Source of the DNA: Fibrobacter sp. UWB15
Lineage (GTDB): Bacteria; Fibrobacterota; Fibrobacteria; Fibrobacterales; Fibrobacteraceae
Direction: 5' to 3'
NCBI RefSeq assembly: GCF_900177705.1
Contig: NZ_FXBA01000001.1
Coordinates: forward strand, 186,001 to 250,000
Length of the DNA: 64,000 nucleotides
Shown here: one piece after another, positions 49,163 to 59,279 of the stretch
Layout of the letters: every line of letters starts with the position of its first letter
Numbering within the stretch: the stretch's first letter is position 1
Program-made: the position numbers and the translations under genes
Notes under the pieces: model-generated
The model's input: only the letters and a program-made list of their open reading frames with translations
What the model was told of the DNA's origin: nothing
The model's database searches: none

Positions 49163-50614
49163 ATGATTCGCGCCGCTACATTGGAACGCATTCTCGTTGT
49201 CCTTTCGGACTTCGTGGCGTTGTCGATTTGTTTTGTACTCGCCTTCTGGGTGCAGTTCCACAGTGGCTGGATTGCCGATAAGTTCGATCCTAGCAAGACT
49301 TTTGCCGAATATTGGCACATGGGCCTCGTGCTCAATGTGGGCTGGCTTGTGCTGTTCACTTGTGCGGGCCTTTACCGCTCCTGGTTGCTTATGTCGAGAA
49401 CGCACCAAACATTGCGTGTGCTGCGTGCGGTGCTGATTGGCATCGTGATTATTATCGCCATGCTGTTCGGTGCGGAATTTATCGGTAAGATCATGGTGAA
49501 CGAACCGCTCAACCAGGGTTACCTGTACGGCTCCCGTTTCCCGTGGATTTTCATTTATGGCGGCTTTGCACTGTTCCTGGTGATTCTCTTTAGAATGCTC
49601 ATTTACCGCTGCCTTCGCAGGCTCTTGAGCCTTGGCTTTGGTGCGAATAACATTCTGGTGTTGGGGGCAACCGAAGCCGGCAAGAAAATTGCCGAAGCGC
49701 TTGCAAAAACTCCTGAACGCGGACAGCGTGTTGTGGGTTTTGTCGATGAACGATTCCAGGTGATGGAACACGAGTTCGCGAATGTTCCGGTGCTCGGTAA
49801 GTATGCAGACCTTGCTTCGCTCATTAAGAAGTACAAGGTGACGGGCATTATTATCGCTCACGAAAGTTCTTCGCCGCAAGAAATCATGCGCGTGCTTGTG
49901 TGGGTGTGCGACCAGCCGGTTCACATTTACCTGGTGCCAGAACTCTACAGTGTGGTGCATGGACAGTTCAAGGCGAACTTGGTTTATGGCTTTGAACTGC
50001 AGGAACTGTTTGCGTTTACCATGCCTTTGTGGCAGGTGCGCGTGAAGCGTGTGATTGATATTCTGTTTGGCGCCTTCCTCGGAATTATTTCGTTCCCGGT
50101 GTGTGTGCTTGCCGCCATTGCGATCAAGCTTGAAGATCGTGGTCCGGTGTTCTATTCGCAGGAACGCATTGGCCTGTACGGCAAGCCCTTTACGGTCTAC
50201 AAGTTCCGTACCATGCGTACTGATGCTGAAAAGTTTGGCGCCCAGTGGGCCACCAAGGACGACCCCCGCATTACCAAAGTGGGCAAGTTCTTGCGCAAGA
50301 CCCGTATTGATGAACTTCCGCAGATTTTGTGTGTGCTTAAGGGCGACATGAGCATGGTGGGCCCGCGCCCGGAGCGCGCCGTGTTTATTGCCAAACTTCG
50401 TGAAGAAATTCCGTTCTATATTAGCCGCCTGAAAATGAAACCGGGGCTGACCGGTTGGGCTCAGGTGTGTCACCATTACGATACCAGCACTGAAGACGTG
50501 AAAATCAAGTTGCAGTACGACATGTATTACTTCGAAAACATGAGTCTGCTTCTTGACTTCCAGATTTTGGTGCGTACAGTTTATGTTGTTCTAACCGGTA
50601 AGGGAGCGCAGTAA
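49163..50614 (+). CDS. undecaprenyl-phosphate glucose phosphotransferase-type enzyme (WcaJ/PssY-like)
   Basis: A 483-residue inner-membrane protein with four to five N-terminal helices (12-145). Next is a CoA-binding-like Rossmann domain (NILVLGATEAGKKIAEAL, about 170). The C-terminal sugar transferase domain (about 290-483) has FYSQERIGLYGKPFTVYKFR, DDPRITKVGKFLRKTRIDEL, MVGPRPERAVF and KPGLTGWAQV. It starts a polysaccharide repeat unit by loading a hexose phosphate on undecaprenyl phosphate. It is the second such enzyme in this window. Its stop overlaps the nadC start. Confidence 0.9.
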   Translation: MIRAATLERILVVLSDFVALSICFVLAFWVQFHSGWIADKFDPSKTFAEYWHMGLVLNVGWLVLFTCAGLYRSWLLMSRTHQTLRVLRAVLIGIVIIIAMLFGAEFIGKIMVNEPLNQGYLYGSRFPWIFIYGGFALFLVILFRMLIYRCLRRLLSLGFGANNILVLGATEAGKKIAEALAKTPERGQRVVGFVDERFQVMEHEFANVPVLGKYADLASLIKKYKVTGIIIAHESSSPQEIMRVLVWVCDQPVHIYLVPELYSVVHGQFKANLVYGFELQELFAFTMPLWQVRVKRVIDILFGAFLGIISFPVCVLAAIAIKLEDRGPVFYSQERIGLYGKPFTVYKFRTMRTDAEKFGAQWATKDDPRITKVGKFLRKTRIDELPQILCVLKGDMSMVGPRPERAVFIAKLREEIPFYISRLKMKPGLTGWAQVCHHYDTSTEDVKIKLQYDMYYFENMSLLLDFQILVRTVYVVLTGKGAQ

Positions 50615-51477
50615 TGTACGGCGACAATTCCACCCCGATTTTTCCTACCGAAGACGCTTTGACCATGATTCGCTTGGCGCTTGCTGAAGACGTGCGCACG
50701 GGTGACGTGACCAGTGAATGGACGATTCCTGCCGACCAGAAGCAGCATGCCCGCCTGATTGCAAAAGAAGATGGCGTGCTCGCGGGTCTCCCGGTGATTG
50801 AGCTCGTGTTCCAGGAACTCAAGGCGAACGTGAAGGTAACGCTCCACAAGAAAGACGGCGATGTCGTGAAAAAGGGTGATTTGATTGCCGAAATGGACGG
50901 CACGACGCACGAACTCCTGACGGGCGAACGCACGCTTTTGAATTTTATTCAGCAACTTTCCGGCGTGGCAACCGTTGCGCATACCTTCCAGGAAGCCTTG
51001 AAGGCGGGGAAGACCAAGGTTCTCGATACGCGCAAGACGGTTCCCGGTTTCCGCACTTTGCAGAAGTATGCCGTTCGCGTGGGTGGCGGTTCCAACCACC
51101 GCATGGGTCTCTTTGACATGGTGCTGGTGAAGGACAATCACATCGCTGCAGCAGGTGGCGTGCTCCAGGCGCTCGAGGTCGTGAAGAAGAACAACAAGCA
51201 GGGCCTGATGGTGGAAATGGAAGTCGAAAACTTCGACCAGCTGCGAGCGCTCCTGAACAAGGGAGTCGACGTCATCATGCTTGACAACATGAGTAACGAG
51301 ATGATGGCGGAAGCACTCAAGATTATCAAGGAAAGCGGCGACAAGTGCCTGGTGGAAGGCTCCGGCAACATGACGCTTGAACGCGCGAAGGAAATCGCGA
51401 CACTCGGCCTTGATTATATCTCGGTGGGTGCTCTTACACATAGTGTAAAGGCCCTTGATATTTCCATGAGAATATAA
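50614..51477 (+). CDS. nadC: nicotinate-nucleotide diphosphorylase (carboxylating)
   Basis: NadC converts quinolinate and PRPP to nicotinate mononucleotide in de novo NAD synthesis. The 287-residue chain shows ALAEDVRTGDVTSEW, ERTLLNFIQQLSGVATVAH, LDTRKTVPGFRTLQKYAVRV (PRPP and quinolinate site), GGGSNHRMGLFDMVLVKDNH, and late VDVIMLDNMS and VEGSGNMTLE. The ATG overlaps the stop of the upstream transferase (TAATG). No other nad genes are nearby. Confidence 0.95.
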   Translation: MYGDNSTPIFPTEDALTMIRLALAEDVRTGDVTSEWTIPADQKQHARLIAKEDGVLAGLPVIELVFQELKANVKVTLHKKDGDVVKKGDLIAEMDGTTHELLTGERTLLNFIQQLSGVATVAHTFQEALKAGKTKVLDTRKTVPGFRTLQKYAVRVGGGSNHRMGLFDMVLVKDNHIAAAGGVLQALEVVKKNNKQGLMVEMEVENFDQLRALLNKGVDVIMLDNMSNEMMAEALKIIKESGDKCLVEGSGNMTLERAKEIATLGLDYISVGALTHSVKALDISMRI

Positions 51478-51629
51478 CAGACCATTCGCGCCAATGGCCC
51501 AAAAGGGGCGTCTAGACTCCTTTTAGACGGCTGAAAAATACATCTTTCTTATAAGGGTATTGAAATCTTTACAATGCCCTTTGTTTTTTCTATCTTACGC
51601 GCTGAAATTTGTTATTGGTGTTCAAACGT

Positions 51630-51665
51630 CATTGCGAGGAGTCGAAGGCGACGAAGCAATCCACG
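51630..51665. repeat. interspersed repeat of the CATTGCGAGG...GAAGCAATCC type
   Basis: Starts CATTGCGAGGAGTCGAAGG and ends GACGAAGCAATCCACG; ATTGC and GCAAT form its ends. This type of intergenic repeat is widespread in bacterial genomes. It sits 26 bases before the maeB start. Confidence 0.7.
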
Positions 51666-51690
51666 TAAGATTTGCCAAAAGGAGAAAAGA

Positions 51691-54012
51691 ATGAGCAAGG
51701 ACTTAAAGGAAAAAGCTCTCGAATACCATTCCATGGGCAAGCCCGGCAAGATTGAAATCGTGCCGACCAAGCCGCATAGCACGCAGACCGACCTGGGTCT
51801 TGCGTACACTCCGGGTGTAGCTGTTCCTTGCTTGGAAATTGAAAAGGATAACAACCTCGCTTACGAATATACGGGCAAGGGTAACTTGGTTGCCGTGATC
51901 AGTAACGGTACGGCTGTGCTTGGCCTCGGCGATATTGGTGCGCTCGCCGGTAAGCCGGTGATGGAAGGCAAGGCTCTCCTCTTCAAGATTTATGCCGGTA
52001 TCGATGTGTTCGACATCGAAATCAACGAAAAGGACCCGAAGAAGTTTATCGAAATCGTGAAGGGGATTGCCCCGACGTTCGGCGGTATCAACCTCGAAGA
52101 CATCAAGGCTCCGGAATGCTTCGAAATCGAAGACACCCTGAAGGCCGAACTCGATATTCCCGTGATGCACGACGACCAGCATGGTACGGCTATTATTTCT
52201 TCTGCAGGCCTTTTGAACGCTATTGAAGTCGCAGGCAAGAGCATTCGCAACGTGAAGATGGTGGTGAACGGTGCGGGTGCAGCCGCCTGCGCCTGCACGC
52301 GACTCTACTTGTCGCTCGGTCTCAAGAAAGAGAACCTGGTGATGTGCGACAGTAAGGGCGTCATCCGCAAGGACCGCAAGGGCTTAACCGAAGCGAAGGC
52401 TTTCTTTGCGACCGACCGCACCGATATCGAAACGCTCGAAGATGCCATGAAGGGTGCCGACGTGTTCGTGGGACTCTCCAAGGGTAACATCCTTACTCGC
52501 GAAATGGTCCGCAGCATGGCCGACCAGCCGATCGTTTTCGCTCTCGCCAACCCGAACCCTGAAATCAGCTACGAAGAAGCCATGGCAAGCCGTGGCGACC
52601 TGATTTTTGCGACGGGTCGCAGCGACTATCCTAATCAGGTGAACAACGTGATCGGTTTCCCCTACATTTTCCGCGGGGCCCTCGACGTTCGCGCTACCTG
52701 CATCAACGAACACATGAAGCACGCTGCCGTGCGCGCTATTGCAGCCCTTGCACATAAGCCGGTTCCGGATGTGGTGAACATCGCCTACAACGCCCAGCGC
52801 TTTACCTTCGGTAAGGAATACTTGATTCCGAAGCCCTTGGATCCGCGCCTGTTGACCGACGTTTCTATCGCCGTGGCGAAGGCCGCTATCGAAAGTGGCG
52901 TGGCCCGCAAGCCGATTACCGATTGGGACGCTTATTATGACCGTCTGCGTGACATGATGGGTTACGACAACAAGCTCATCCGTCAGTTTAGCGATACCGC
53001 CCGCAGCAACCCCAAGCGCGTTGTGTTTGCCGAAAGCAACCTCAACATGCTCAAGGCCGCCGTGCAGGCGAAGGTTGAAGGCGTTGCACACCCGATTCTG
53101 CTTGGCAACCCCGAACGTATCCAGATTATTGCCCAGCGCGAGCAGCTGGACCTCACGGGCATCAAGATTGTGAACCCGCGTTCTCCGGAAGAATTTGAAC
53201 GCCGCCGCAAGTACGCCGAAATCTACGCCGAAGAAAACGGCCGTAACGGCGTGACGCTCGACGAAGCCCGCGACGACATGTTTGAACCGAACCACTTCGG
53301 CATGATGATGGTGAAGGTCGGCGATGCCGACGCCCTGATTTCTGGTGGCTATTCCAAGTACAGCGAAACGATTGAACTTGCCAAGGAAATCATCGGTATC
53401 CGCGAAGAATACAAGCACTTCGGCGCTATGCATATTTTGAGCACCCGCAAGGGAACGTTCTTCTTGGCCGATACGCTGGTGAACCGCGACCCCGATGCAG
53501 AAACCCTCGTGGATATCGTGAAGCTTACTCACGACGCCGTGCGCTTCTTCGCTCACGAACCGGTGATGGCGATGCTCAGCTACGCAAACTTCGGTAGCGA
53601 TAAGGGCGCTCCGCGTGGAACGTCTAACACCGCCCGCGAAGCCGTGCGCATGATTCACGAACAGTTCCCGGATTACATGATCGACGGCGAAATGCAGGTG
53701 AACGTGGCGCTCGACAAGGACCTGCGCGACACCAAGTACCCCTTCAACAAGATCAAGGGCCAGACGGTCAATACGCTGATCTTCCCGTGCCTCTCTTCAG
53801 CAAATACCACTTGCAAGATGCTCCTCGAAATGGGTGTGGGCGAATCCATCGGTCCTGTGCAGATGGGCTTGAACAAGCCGGTCCACTTTACCGACACCGA
53901 CGCCTCGGTGCACGATATCTTCAACCTGACGGTGGCTGCCGTGATTGACGCTATCGTTCAGGAAAAGAAGGACGAAGAAAAGAGCCGCAAAAAGTACGAC
54001 AAGATGTGGTAG
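51691..54012 (+). CDS. maeB: NADP-type malic enzyme fused to a phosphotransacetylase-like domain
   Basis: A 773-residue protein. The N-terminal malic enzyme half (about 1-430) shows [56 protein letters not shown] and the NADP fold [19 protein letters not shown]. The C-terminal half (about 440-773) resembles phosphate acetyltransferase ([21 protein letters not shown] ... [11 protein letters not shown]). Such fusions decarboxylate malate to pyruvate, and the PTA-like part is thought to be regulatory by acetyl-CoA. ATG 51691 with AGGAG seven bases upstream is chosen; the frame is open further upstream, through the repeat, but that part is not conserved. Confidence 0.93.
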   Translation: MSKDLKEKALEYHSMGKPGKIEIVPTKPHSTQTDLGLAYTPGVAVPCLEIEKDNNLAYEYTGKGNLVAVISNGTAVLGLGDIGALAGKPVMEGKALLFKIYAGIDVFDIEINEKDPKKFIEIVKGIAPTFGGINLEDIKAPECFEIEDTLKAELDIPVMHDDQHGTAIISSAGLLNAIEVAGKSIRNVKMVVNGAGAAACACTRLYLSLGLKKENLVMCDSKGVIRKDRKGLTEAKAFFATDRTDIETLEDAMKGADVFVGLSKGNILTREMVRSMADQPIVFALANPNPEISYEEAMASRGDLIFATGRSDYPNQVNNVIGFPYIFRGALDVRATCINEHMKHAAVRAIAALAHKPVPDVVNIAYNAQRFTFGKEYLIPKPLDPRLLTDVSIAVAKAAIESGVARKPITDWDAYYDRLRDMMGYDNKLIRQFSDTARSNPKRVVFAESNLNMLKAAVQAKVEGVAHPILLGNPERIQIIAQREQLDLTGIKIVNPRSPEEFERRRKYAEIYAEENGRNGVTLDEARDDMFEPNHFGMMMVKVGDADALISGGYSKYSETIELAKEIIGIREEYKHFGAMHILSTRKGTFFLADTLVNRDPDAETLVDIVKLTHDAVRFFAHEPVMAMLSYANFGSDKGAPRGTSNTAREAVRMIHEQFPDYMIDGEMQVNVALDKDLRDTKYPFNKIKGQTVNTLIFPCLSSANTTCKMLLEMGVGESIGPVQMGLNKPVHFTDTDASVHDIFNLTVAAVIDAIVQEKKDEEKSRKKYDKMW

Positions 54013-54766
54013 TGCGCTGCCCGTTGACTTTGAAAGCCTTGTTCGGAGAACCGGATGAGGCTTTTTGTTTAGCCGTTAGCAAAGTTTTAGTTTGTTTTAA
54101 ACTGGTTGGAACGGTAGCGAACCTGTAATCTGGGCAGAAGTTCAGTGTGTCGAGGAGGAAGGCGTGTATTCCGGCCACAGCCGAGCTTGCTAGCGGTACA
54201 TCAGCCTTGTCGATATCTTTACCGCCGTTTCTCCGTCTTAATTCTGGCGGATTGAATTCGCAGCCGGAGTAGCCCCCTTCTTTCCAATAGTATCTACCGC
54301 AGAGTTCAAAAACATGGTTCACAAGTGAGTCCGCTTGTTCGGCTGTTCCCTTGAAAACGCCCGCCTTTTGCAACCGTGCGAACTCGTCTTTGAATACGGC
54401 GTCGTGATGCACGCTGAAGAGCGAATCAACGAAGTCGTCTTGGTTGTCGGAATAGGCGACGCGCGCCACCTTGACCACCTTCTCGGAGGCGATTACGATC
54501 ATGGTGGAGTCCAGCTCGGATCTGTACATCCATACCGTGTCGGTGCCGGAAACGTTCTTTACAGTGGGCTCGCGCTGATCCATCTTGGAGAGGTCTAGGT
54601 AGCTGCCCTCGAATAGATAGAGAGATACTGCTGGGTATTCAAAATAAGCTCCGGTGCTTCCAGATTCCCTGACGGGGGGCTCGTAGCTGCATTCCGCCGC
54701 ATGTAGGCTTGCGGTTAAGGCGCCTGCGCAAAACGCGCCCGCAAATAGAAATGTGGTGAACTTCAT
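53951..54766 (-). CDS. exported protein of unknown function, overlapping maeB antisense
   Basis: A 271-residue product with a signal peptide (FLFAGAFCAGALTASLHAAEC). The mature region has several cysteines and a strand-rich start (STGAYFEYPAVSLYLFEGSYLD), then helices (FARLQKAGVF, ADSLVNHVFELCGRYYW). No family recognised. The stop at 53951 lies 62 bases inside the 3' end of maeB on the other strand, and the last 40 residues look like out-of-frame filler. So the natural stop may have been lost by a frameshift near 54075, or the gene may genuinely run through the maeB terminator. Confidence 0.65.
   Translation of the reverse strand: MKFTTFLFAGAFCAGALTASLHAAECSYEPPVRESGSTGAYFEYPAVSLYLFEGSYLDLSKMDQREPTVKNVSGTDTVWMYRSELDSTMIVIASEKVVKVARVAYSDNQDDFVDSLFSVHHDAVFKDEFARLQKAGVFKGTAEQADSLVNHVFELCGRYYWKEGGYSGCEFNPPELRRRNGGKDIDKADVPLASSAVAGIHAFLLDTLNFCPDYRFATVPTSLKQTKTLLTAKQKASSGSPNKAFKVNGQRTTTSCRTFCGSFLRPSFPER
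54033..54068 (+). terminator. terminator of maeB
   Basis: AAAGCCT / AGGCTTT with an inner GTTC-ggag-AACC, followed by TTTTTG. It lies inside the 3' part of the converging gene. Confidence 0.75.
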
Positions 54767-54975
54767 TTTCTTTTCTCCTTTTTAACCTTCATAAGGAAAA
54801 TAATAAATAATTCGGGGAAAAGGAGCGGGGATAGAAAAAAGAGGTGCTCGCATGGGGGATTTTTTTTGATATAAAAAGCAAGAAAGACATTTTTTTCTGT
54901 TTGCTTTGTAAATTACGGTATATATTTGAAATGTATGAATGTGCAGGGTAACCAAATCAATAATGAGGTTATGTT
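54767..54975. other. AT-rich gap without a gene
   Basis: About 210 bases of promoter-like AT-rich DNA between divergent genes. A possible TATATT lies about 50 bases before the 54976 start. No other feature seen. Confidence 0.3.
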
Positions 54976-55602
54976 ATGGGTGTAACAAAGAATCAATACC
55001 AAAGTCTGAAAAAGGAATTTGGATCTCTTGCTAGTTGGGCTCTTTGGGATAAAGCTAGCGAAAATCCAAAATCAAGAGAAAATGTTGGCTCCATGAAATG
55101 GGCTGATGACGAAAAAAACTTGATAAAGAAGGTAAAAACGAAATTTGTATTTGTTGCTTTTAATGGATCTTCATTTCATGATGGTAAAACGGGCCATGGA
55201 CAGAATGTTTGTTGGTCAAATTTTCATAGTAGCTACGAGTACGGTAGGGATCATAAGCTTCGCTATGCAATCTTAGGAAGTGTTGCAGAAGGGTCTTATA
55301 TTACAGATTTAATCAAAAATGACAAGTCGGAGACGGCTAAGGAATGGGTGAATAAATACAAGAAAAATAGAGCTTTACTAAAAAATCATGTTGATACGCT
55401 CAAAAGGGAGATTGGGCTTCTTTGTGGGGTGGAAAAGCCGTGCTTGATAGCTCTTGGTCGTGATACGGAAAAATTTTTAAATCAGACACTTGGAAAAGAA
55501 GGTTACAAAGTCTTCTATTTGCCCCACTACTCGGCAACAACGCCCAAATTTGACGATTATAGAAAACTGCTGAAGGAAGAAATATTGGAAAAAAATAAAT
55601 AA
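54976..55602 (+). CDS. uncharacterised protein, possibly UDG-superfamily fold
   Basis: A 208-residue soluble, lysine-rich protein with AT-rich coding DNA unlike its neighbours. The segment order recalls uracil-DNA glycosylase folds: strand KFVFVAFNGSSFHD near residue 58, YAILGSVAEGSYITDLI near 100, PCLIALGRDTEKFLNQTL near 160, and FYLPHYSATTPKFDDYRKLL near 185 (compare the HPS-type motif). The catalytic motifs of true UDGs are not clear, so a DNA-repair role is only a guess. Codon use and isolation suggest horizontal gain. Confidence 0.6.
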   Translation: MGVTKNQYQSLKKEFGSLASWALWDKASENPKSRENVGSMKWADDEKNLIKKVKTKFVFVAFNGSSFHDGKTGHGQNVCWSNFHSSYEYGRDHKLRYAILGSVAEGSYITDLIKNDKSETAKEWVNKYKKNRALLKNHVDTLKREIGLLCGVEKPCLIALGRDTEKFLNQTLGKEGYKVFYLPHYSATTPKFDDYRKLLKEEILEKNK

Positions 55603-55680
55603 TCAAAATGGAACGATTGATAGCGATAAGTTGATACAAAAAAGAAGTGCCCGTGTGGGACACCCCTTTTGAATTGTTAG

Positions 55681-55706
55681 GAGATCCCCGCCTGCGCGGG
55701 GATGAC
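55681..55706. repeat. interspersed palindrome, second copy of the ATCCCCGC type
   Basis: GAGATCCCCGC-ctgc-GCGGGGATGAC, the reverse-oriented relative of 12374-12400. Confidence 0.8.
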
Positions 55707-55717
55707 AACTGAAGAGA

Positions 55718-58465
55718 CTATTCCAACTCCTTCAGCGCGGCCTCGTTTTTGGATATAATATCCATCTGCGTAGCAAGCTTCGTCCTTTCGGCGTTTACCA
55801 CAGCTTCGGGGGCTCCTGAGACAAACTTTTGGTTAGAAAGCTTTTTCTCAATCGAAGCGGCGAATGCCTTGGCCTTTTCGATTTCCTTTTCCAAGCGGGC
55901 AATTTCTGCAGCCGGGTCGAGGATGCCTTCCAGCGGGATGTAGAGTTCGCCGCCGGGCACCACGGCGCTGGCGCTGAACTTCGGCTTGGCGGCCTTCACG
56001 GCGACGCTCAGGTCAGAGAGACCCGAAAGTTCGGTGATGATTGCCATGCAGTCCTTCACGCTGGCTTCCGTTGCGGCATCGTCGACGCTCACCACGGCGT
56101 TCAGCTTGGTGGCGGGGCTCACGTTGTAGCGGCCACGCACGCCACGCACGCTTTCCACCACGGCGAATGCCTGGTCGAATGCGGCTTCGATCTTCGCGTC
56201 GATGAGCGATTCGTCGGCCTTGGGCCATGCGCGGCTGATCACCATTTCGCTGCCTTGGAACAGGATGCTGTTGAGTTCTTCGGTAATGAACGGCATCACC
56301 GGGTGGAGCAGGTCGAGCACGTTCTTCAGCACGTAGCTGAGAATTGCCATTGCGTTCTTCTTTTCGGCGGTGAGCGTCTCGCTGTTGATTACGGACTTCT
56401 TAATCTCGAGATAGCTGGAGCACACGTCGTCCCACACGAAGCGGTACAGGAACCCGGCGAGTTCGGCGAAGTGGTATTCTTCGAGCATGCGGGTGGCGTC
56501 CTTGATGGTCGTCTGCAGGCGGCTCAAAATCCACTTGTCTTCGAGTGCGAACAAGTTCTTGTCCATCGGGAGCTCGGCGGAGAGAGCGCCGGCCTGTTCG
56601 AGCTGCGGGTAAAGGAAGCGGCAGGCGTTCCACAGCTTATTGCTGAAGTTACGGCCGATTTCGAACTTTTCGCTGGTGTTGATTTCGCGGCCATCCGGCT
56701 GCTTTTCCTTCTTCACCGGCAGGCGCACGTCCTGGTTGTCGGTGCAAAGGCTTGCCATCACAAAGCGCAAAGCGTCGGTACCGTACTTCTCTTCGATATC
56801 CATCGGGTCCACGCCGTTGCCCTTGGACTTGCTCATGGTCTGGCCATTGCCGTCCAGAATCTTCGGGTGGATGTACACCGTGTGGAACGGAACCGTGCCC
56901 ATGTTTTCCTGGCTAAACAGCACCATGCGGGCGACCCACAGCGTAATGATGTCGCGGCTCGTCACGAGCACGCTGGTGGGGTAGTAGCGCTTGAGCGTGT
57001 CGGTGTTTTCCGGCCAGCCCATGGTAGAATGCGGCCAGAGTCCACTGGAGAACCACGTGTCGAGCACGTCTTCTTCCTGCTTGAGCACGTGACCCGGAAC
57101 AGCGTCTTCCTTCAGGTCTTCTTCCTGGCTGCACACGAGGTAGCCGCCGTTTTCGGCCTTGTAGAAGTAGATGTCGTCGCGGCCAGCAAATGCGGCCTTC
57201 AATTCGTCTTCGCTAGCGTCGGTGTGCCAGATAGGAATGCGGTGGCCCCACCAGAGCTGACGGCTGATGCACCAGTCACGCTTTTCGGCGAGCCAGTCCA
57301 GATACTTGTTGGCGTAACGTTCCGGGATAATCTTGATTTCGCCCGACTTCACGGCGTTCATCGCGTTTTCGGCGAGCACGTCCATCTTCACGAACCACTG
57401 GTCGCTGAGGTACGGCTCGATCACAGTCTTGGAACGGTCGGAGTGTCCCACGTCCATTTCGTGGTCTTCCACCTTGATCAAAAGACCGAGTTCTTCGAGA
57501 CCTGCCACCACGGCGTCGCGGGCGGCCTGGCCCTTGAGGCCCTGGAACTTGCCGGCGTTCTCGTTCAGGCTGCCGTCGTCGTTCATGATGTTGATCATCG
57601 GGAGCTTGTGGCGGAGGCCCGTCGCATAGTCGTTCGGGTCGTGTGCGGGCGTCACCTTCACGGAACCCGTACCGAAGTCCTTGTCCACCAAGATAGCGTC
57701 GGCAATCACCGGAATTTCGCGGTCAACGAACGGCACCTTCAGCATCTTGCCGATGAACTGCGCATAGCGTTCGTCGTTCGGGTGCACGGCGAGGGCGGTA
57801 TCGCCCATGATGGTTTCCGGACGGGTCGTAGAAACGGGGATAAATCCCGAACCGTCGGCCAGAGGATACTTGAATGTCCAGAAGTGGCCCTTCACGTGTT
57901 CGTAGTAGATTTCGTCGTCGGCAACGGCGGTCTGGAGCTTGGTATCCCAGTTCACCAAACGCTTGCCACGGTAAATCAGACCCTTCTTGAACAGGTTGAA
58001 GAAGGCGTGGCGCACGGCCTTGGCGCAGACCGGGTCCAGCGTGAAGCGCTGACGGCTCCAGTCGCAGCTAACGCCGAGGCTCTTGAGCTGCTTCGTAATG
58101 CGGGCTTCGTATTCGTCCTTCCACTTCCAAATGCGTTCCACCAGGGCGTCGCGGCCAATGTCGTGGCGGGTCTTGTGTTCGTCCTGGAAAAGGCGCTTTT
58201 CGACCACGGCCTGCGTGGCGATACCCGCGTGGTCCGTACCCGGAATCCACAGCGTGTCGCGGCCCGTCTTGCGGCGGTAGCGTACCAAAATGTCCTGGAG
58301 CGTATCGTTGAGCGCGTGTCCCAGATGGAGCGCGCCGGTAACGTTCGGGGGCGGAATCACGACCGAGAACGGTTCGCCCTTTCCGCTGGGTGCAAAACTG
58401 TTATTCTCAGCCCAGGTCTTGTGCCATCGGGCTTCCACATCTTTAGAATTGTAACGAGTTTCCAT
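55718..58465 (-). CDS. valS: valine--tRNA ligase
   Basis: A 915-residue class I synthetase. HIGH motif: PPPNVTGALHLGHALN (about residue 40). Zinc-free CP1 editing domain with the typical VSTTRPETIMGDTALAVHP. KMSKS motif: QTMSKSKGNGVDPMD (about 530). An anticodon-binding helical domain and a C-terminal coiled-coil arm (EIARLEKEIEKAKAFAASIE) follow. The start METRYNSKDVEARW at 58465 is chosen because conservation begins there; the 23 upstream in-frame residues overlap the divergent neighbour. Very biased codon use fits high expression. Confidence 0.96.
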   Translation of the reverse strand: METRYNSKDVEARWHKTWAENNSFAPSGKGEPFSVVIPPPNVTGALHLGHALNDTLQDILVRYRRKTGRDTLWIPGTDHAGIATQAVVEKRLFQDEHKTRHDIGRDALVERIWKWKDEYEARITKQLKSLGVSCDWSRQRFTLDPVCAKAVRHAFFNLFKKGLIYRGKRLVNWDTKLQTAVADDEIYYEHVKGHFWTFKYPLADGSGFIPVSTTRPETIMGDTALAVHPNDERYAQFIGKMLKVPFVDREIPVIADAILVDKDFGTGSVKVTPAHDPNDYATGLRHKLPMINIMNDDGSLNENAGKFQGLKGQAARDAVVAGLEELGLLIKVEDHEMDVGHSDRSKTVIEPYLSDQWFVKMDVLAENAMNAVKSGEIKIIPERYANKYLDWLAEKRDWCISRQLWWGHRIPIWHTDASEDELKAAFAGRDDIYFYKAENGGYLVCSQEEDLKEDAVPGHVLKQEEDVLDTWFSSGLWPHSTMGWPENTDTLKRYYPTSVLVTSRDIITLWVARMVLFSQENMGTVPFHTVYIHPKILDGNGQTMSKSKGNGVDPMDIEEKYGTDALRFVMASLCTDNQDVRLPVKKEKQPDGREINTSEKFEIGRNFSNKLWNACRFLYPQLEQAGALSAELPMDKNLFALEDKWILSRLQTTIKDATRMLEEYHFAELAGFLYRFVWDDVCSSYLEIKKSVINSETLTAEKKNAMAILSYVLKNVLDLLHPVMPFITEELNSILFQGSEMVISRAWPKADESLIDAKIEAAFDQAFAVVESVRGVRGRYNVSPATKLNAVVSVDDAATEASVKDCMAIITELSGLSDLSVAVKAAKPKFSASAVVPGGELYIPLEGILDPAAEIARLEKEIEKAKAFAASIEKKLSNQKFVSGAPEAVVNAERTKLATQMDIISKNEAALKELE

Positions 58466-58566
58466 AGTGCGGGCAAATTTAGAAAAAAACGAAGGTTGTG
58501 GCAAAAGTGTTTTTATATTTCCTAGGGGTTTCATCCCTGCAAAAAGCTAAAACTGGTGGCGAAAAT

Positions 58567-59079
58567 ATGCGACGCAAAGACCGCGAAATCAAGGAATTTG
58601 ACGAAATCATCGACGTTCTCAGCCGTTGCAAGGTTTTGCATCTGGCTTTGATCAGCGACGGCAAGCCCTATGCCGTGCCGGTCAACTTCGGGTACGCCGT
58701 AAGCGAATGCGACGGACAAAAGAAACTCGCGATCTATTTCCACGGAGCAGGCGAAGGTAAAAAACTCGACGCCATCAAGGCGAATCCACAAGTGAGCTTT
58801 TGCGCGGAAACATCCGTCGAAGCGAGCGGCCCGCAAGACGTGAACGCGGACGCCTGCAAATGGACCTGCTTCTACGAAAGCGTCATCGGATTCGGAACCG
58901 CCTCGCTCGTAGAAAATTCAAAGGAACGCACCGCCGGGCTAGATACCATCATGCTCCACAACGGCTACAAGCTCCCCTTCGGCGTCAAAACCATCGCCTA
59001 CAGCGCCATGGCCCTCGCACGCACCGCCGTCGTCAAGATTGACGTTTCTGAAATTACTGGGAAACATCACTTGAAGTGA
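58567..59079 (+). CDS. NimA-like pyridoxamine 5'-phosphate oxidase-family flavoprotein
   Basis: A 170-residue split-barrel FMN-binding protein. The start MRRKDREIKEFDEIIDVLSRCKVL and then LALISDGKPYAVPVNFGYA match the NimA/5-nitroimidazole-reductase group. Further segments are LAIYFHGAGEGKKLDAIKAN and VSFCAETS with a C-terminal YKLPFGVKTIAYSAMALA. Such proteins bind FMN or heme; the substrate is unknown. The ATG at 58567 is chosen over an open upstream frame that overlaps the valS promoter. Confidence 0.82.
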   Translation: MRRKDREIKEFDEIIDVLSRCKVLHLALISDGKPYAVPVNFGYAVSECDGQKKLAIYFHGAGEGKKLDAIKANPQVSFCAETSVEASGPQDVNADACKWTCFYESVIGFGTASLVENSKERTAGLDTIMLHNGYKLPFGVKTIAYSAMALARTAVVKIDVSEITGKHHLK

Positions 59080-59089
59080 TTGGAAGGGG

Positions 59090-59160
59090 AATGCTTTCCC
59101 CTCGCTCGCACTTCGTCGCTCGCTACCCCTTCGCCTAGGGGCTCCGCCCCTAAAACCCCA
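59090..59160. repeat. palindromic intergenic repeat block
   Basis: Contains TAGGGGC-tcc-GCCCCTA (59136-59152, perfect) and a CTCGCTCGCAC / GTCGCTCGCTAC-type direct repeat, ending in CCTAAAACCCCA. It looks like an interspersed REP-like element and marks the edge of the AT-rich segment. Confidence 0.6.
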
Positions 59161-59279
59161 CGATGATTCTATCGTACATCATGCGTATTATGAATCTCTA
59201 GTGAGGTTGTTGTTTTTTTCTAAAACAAAGCTATATTAATTAAGACTGAAAAGATTAAAAATGTAGAAGTGGGTTATAG

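Noticed and set aside
55829-58525. An 898-codon open frame antisense to valS
   Set aside because: The sense strand encodes a full valyl-tRNA synthetase with HIGH and KMSKS motifs; the antisense frame is a by-product of biased codon use.
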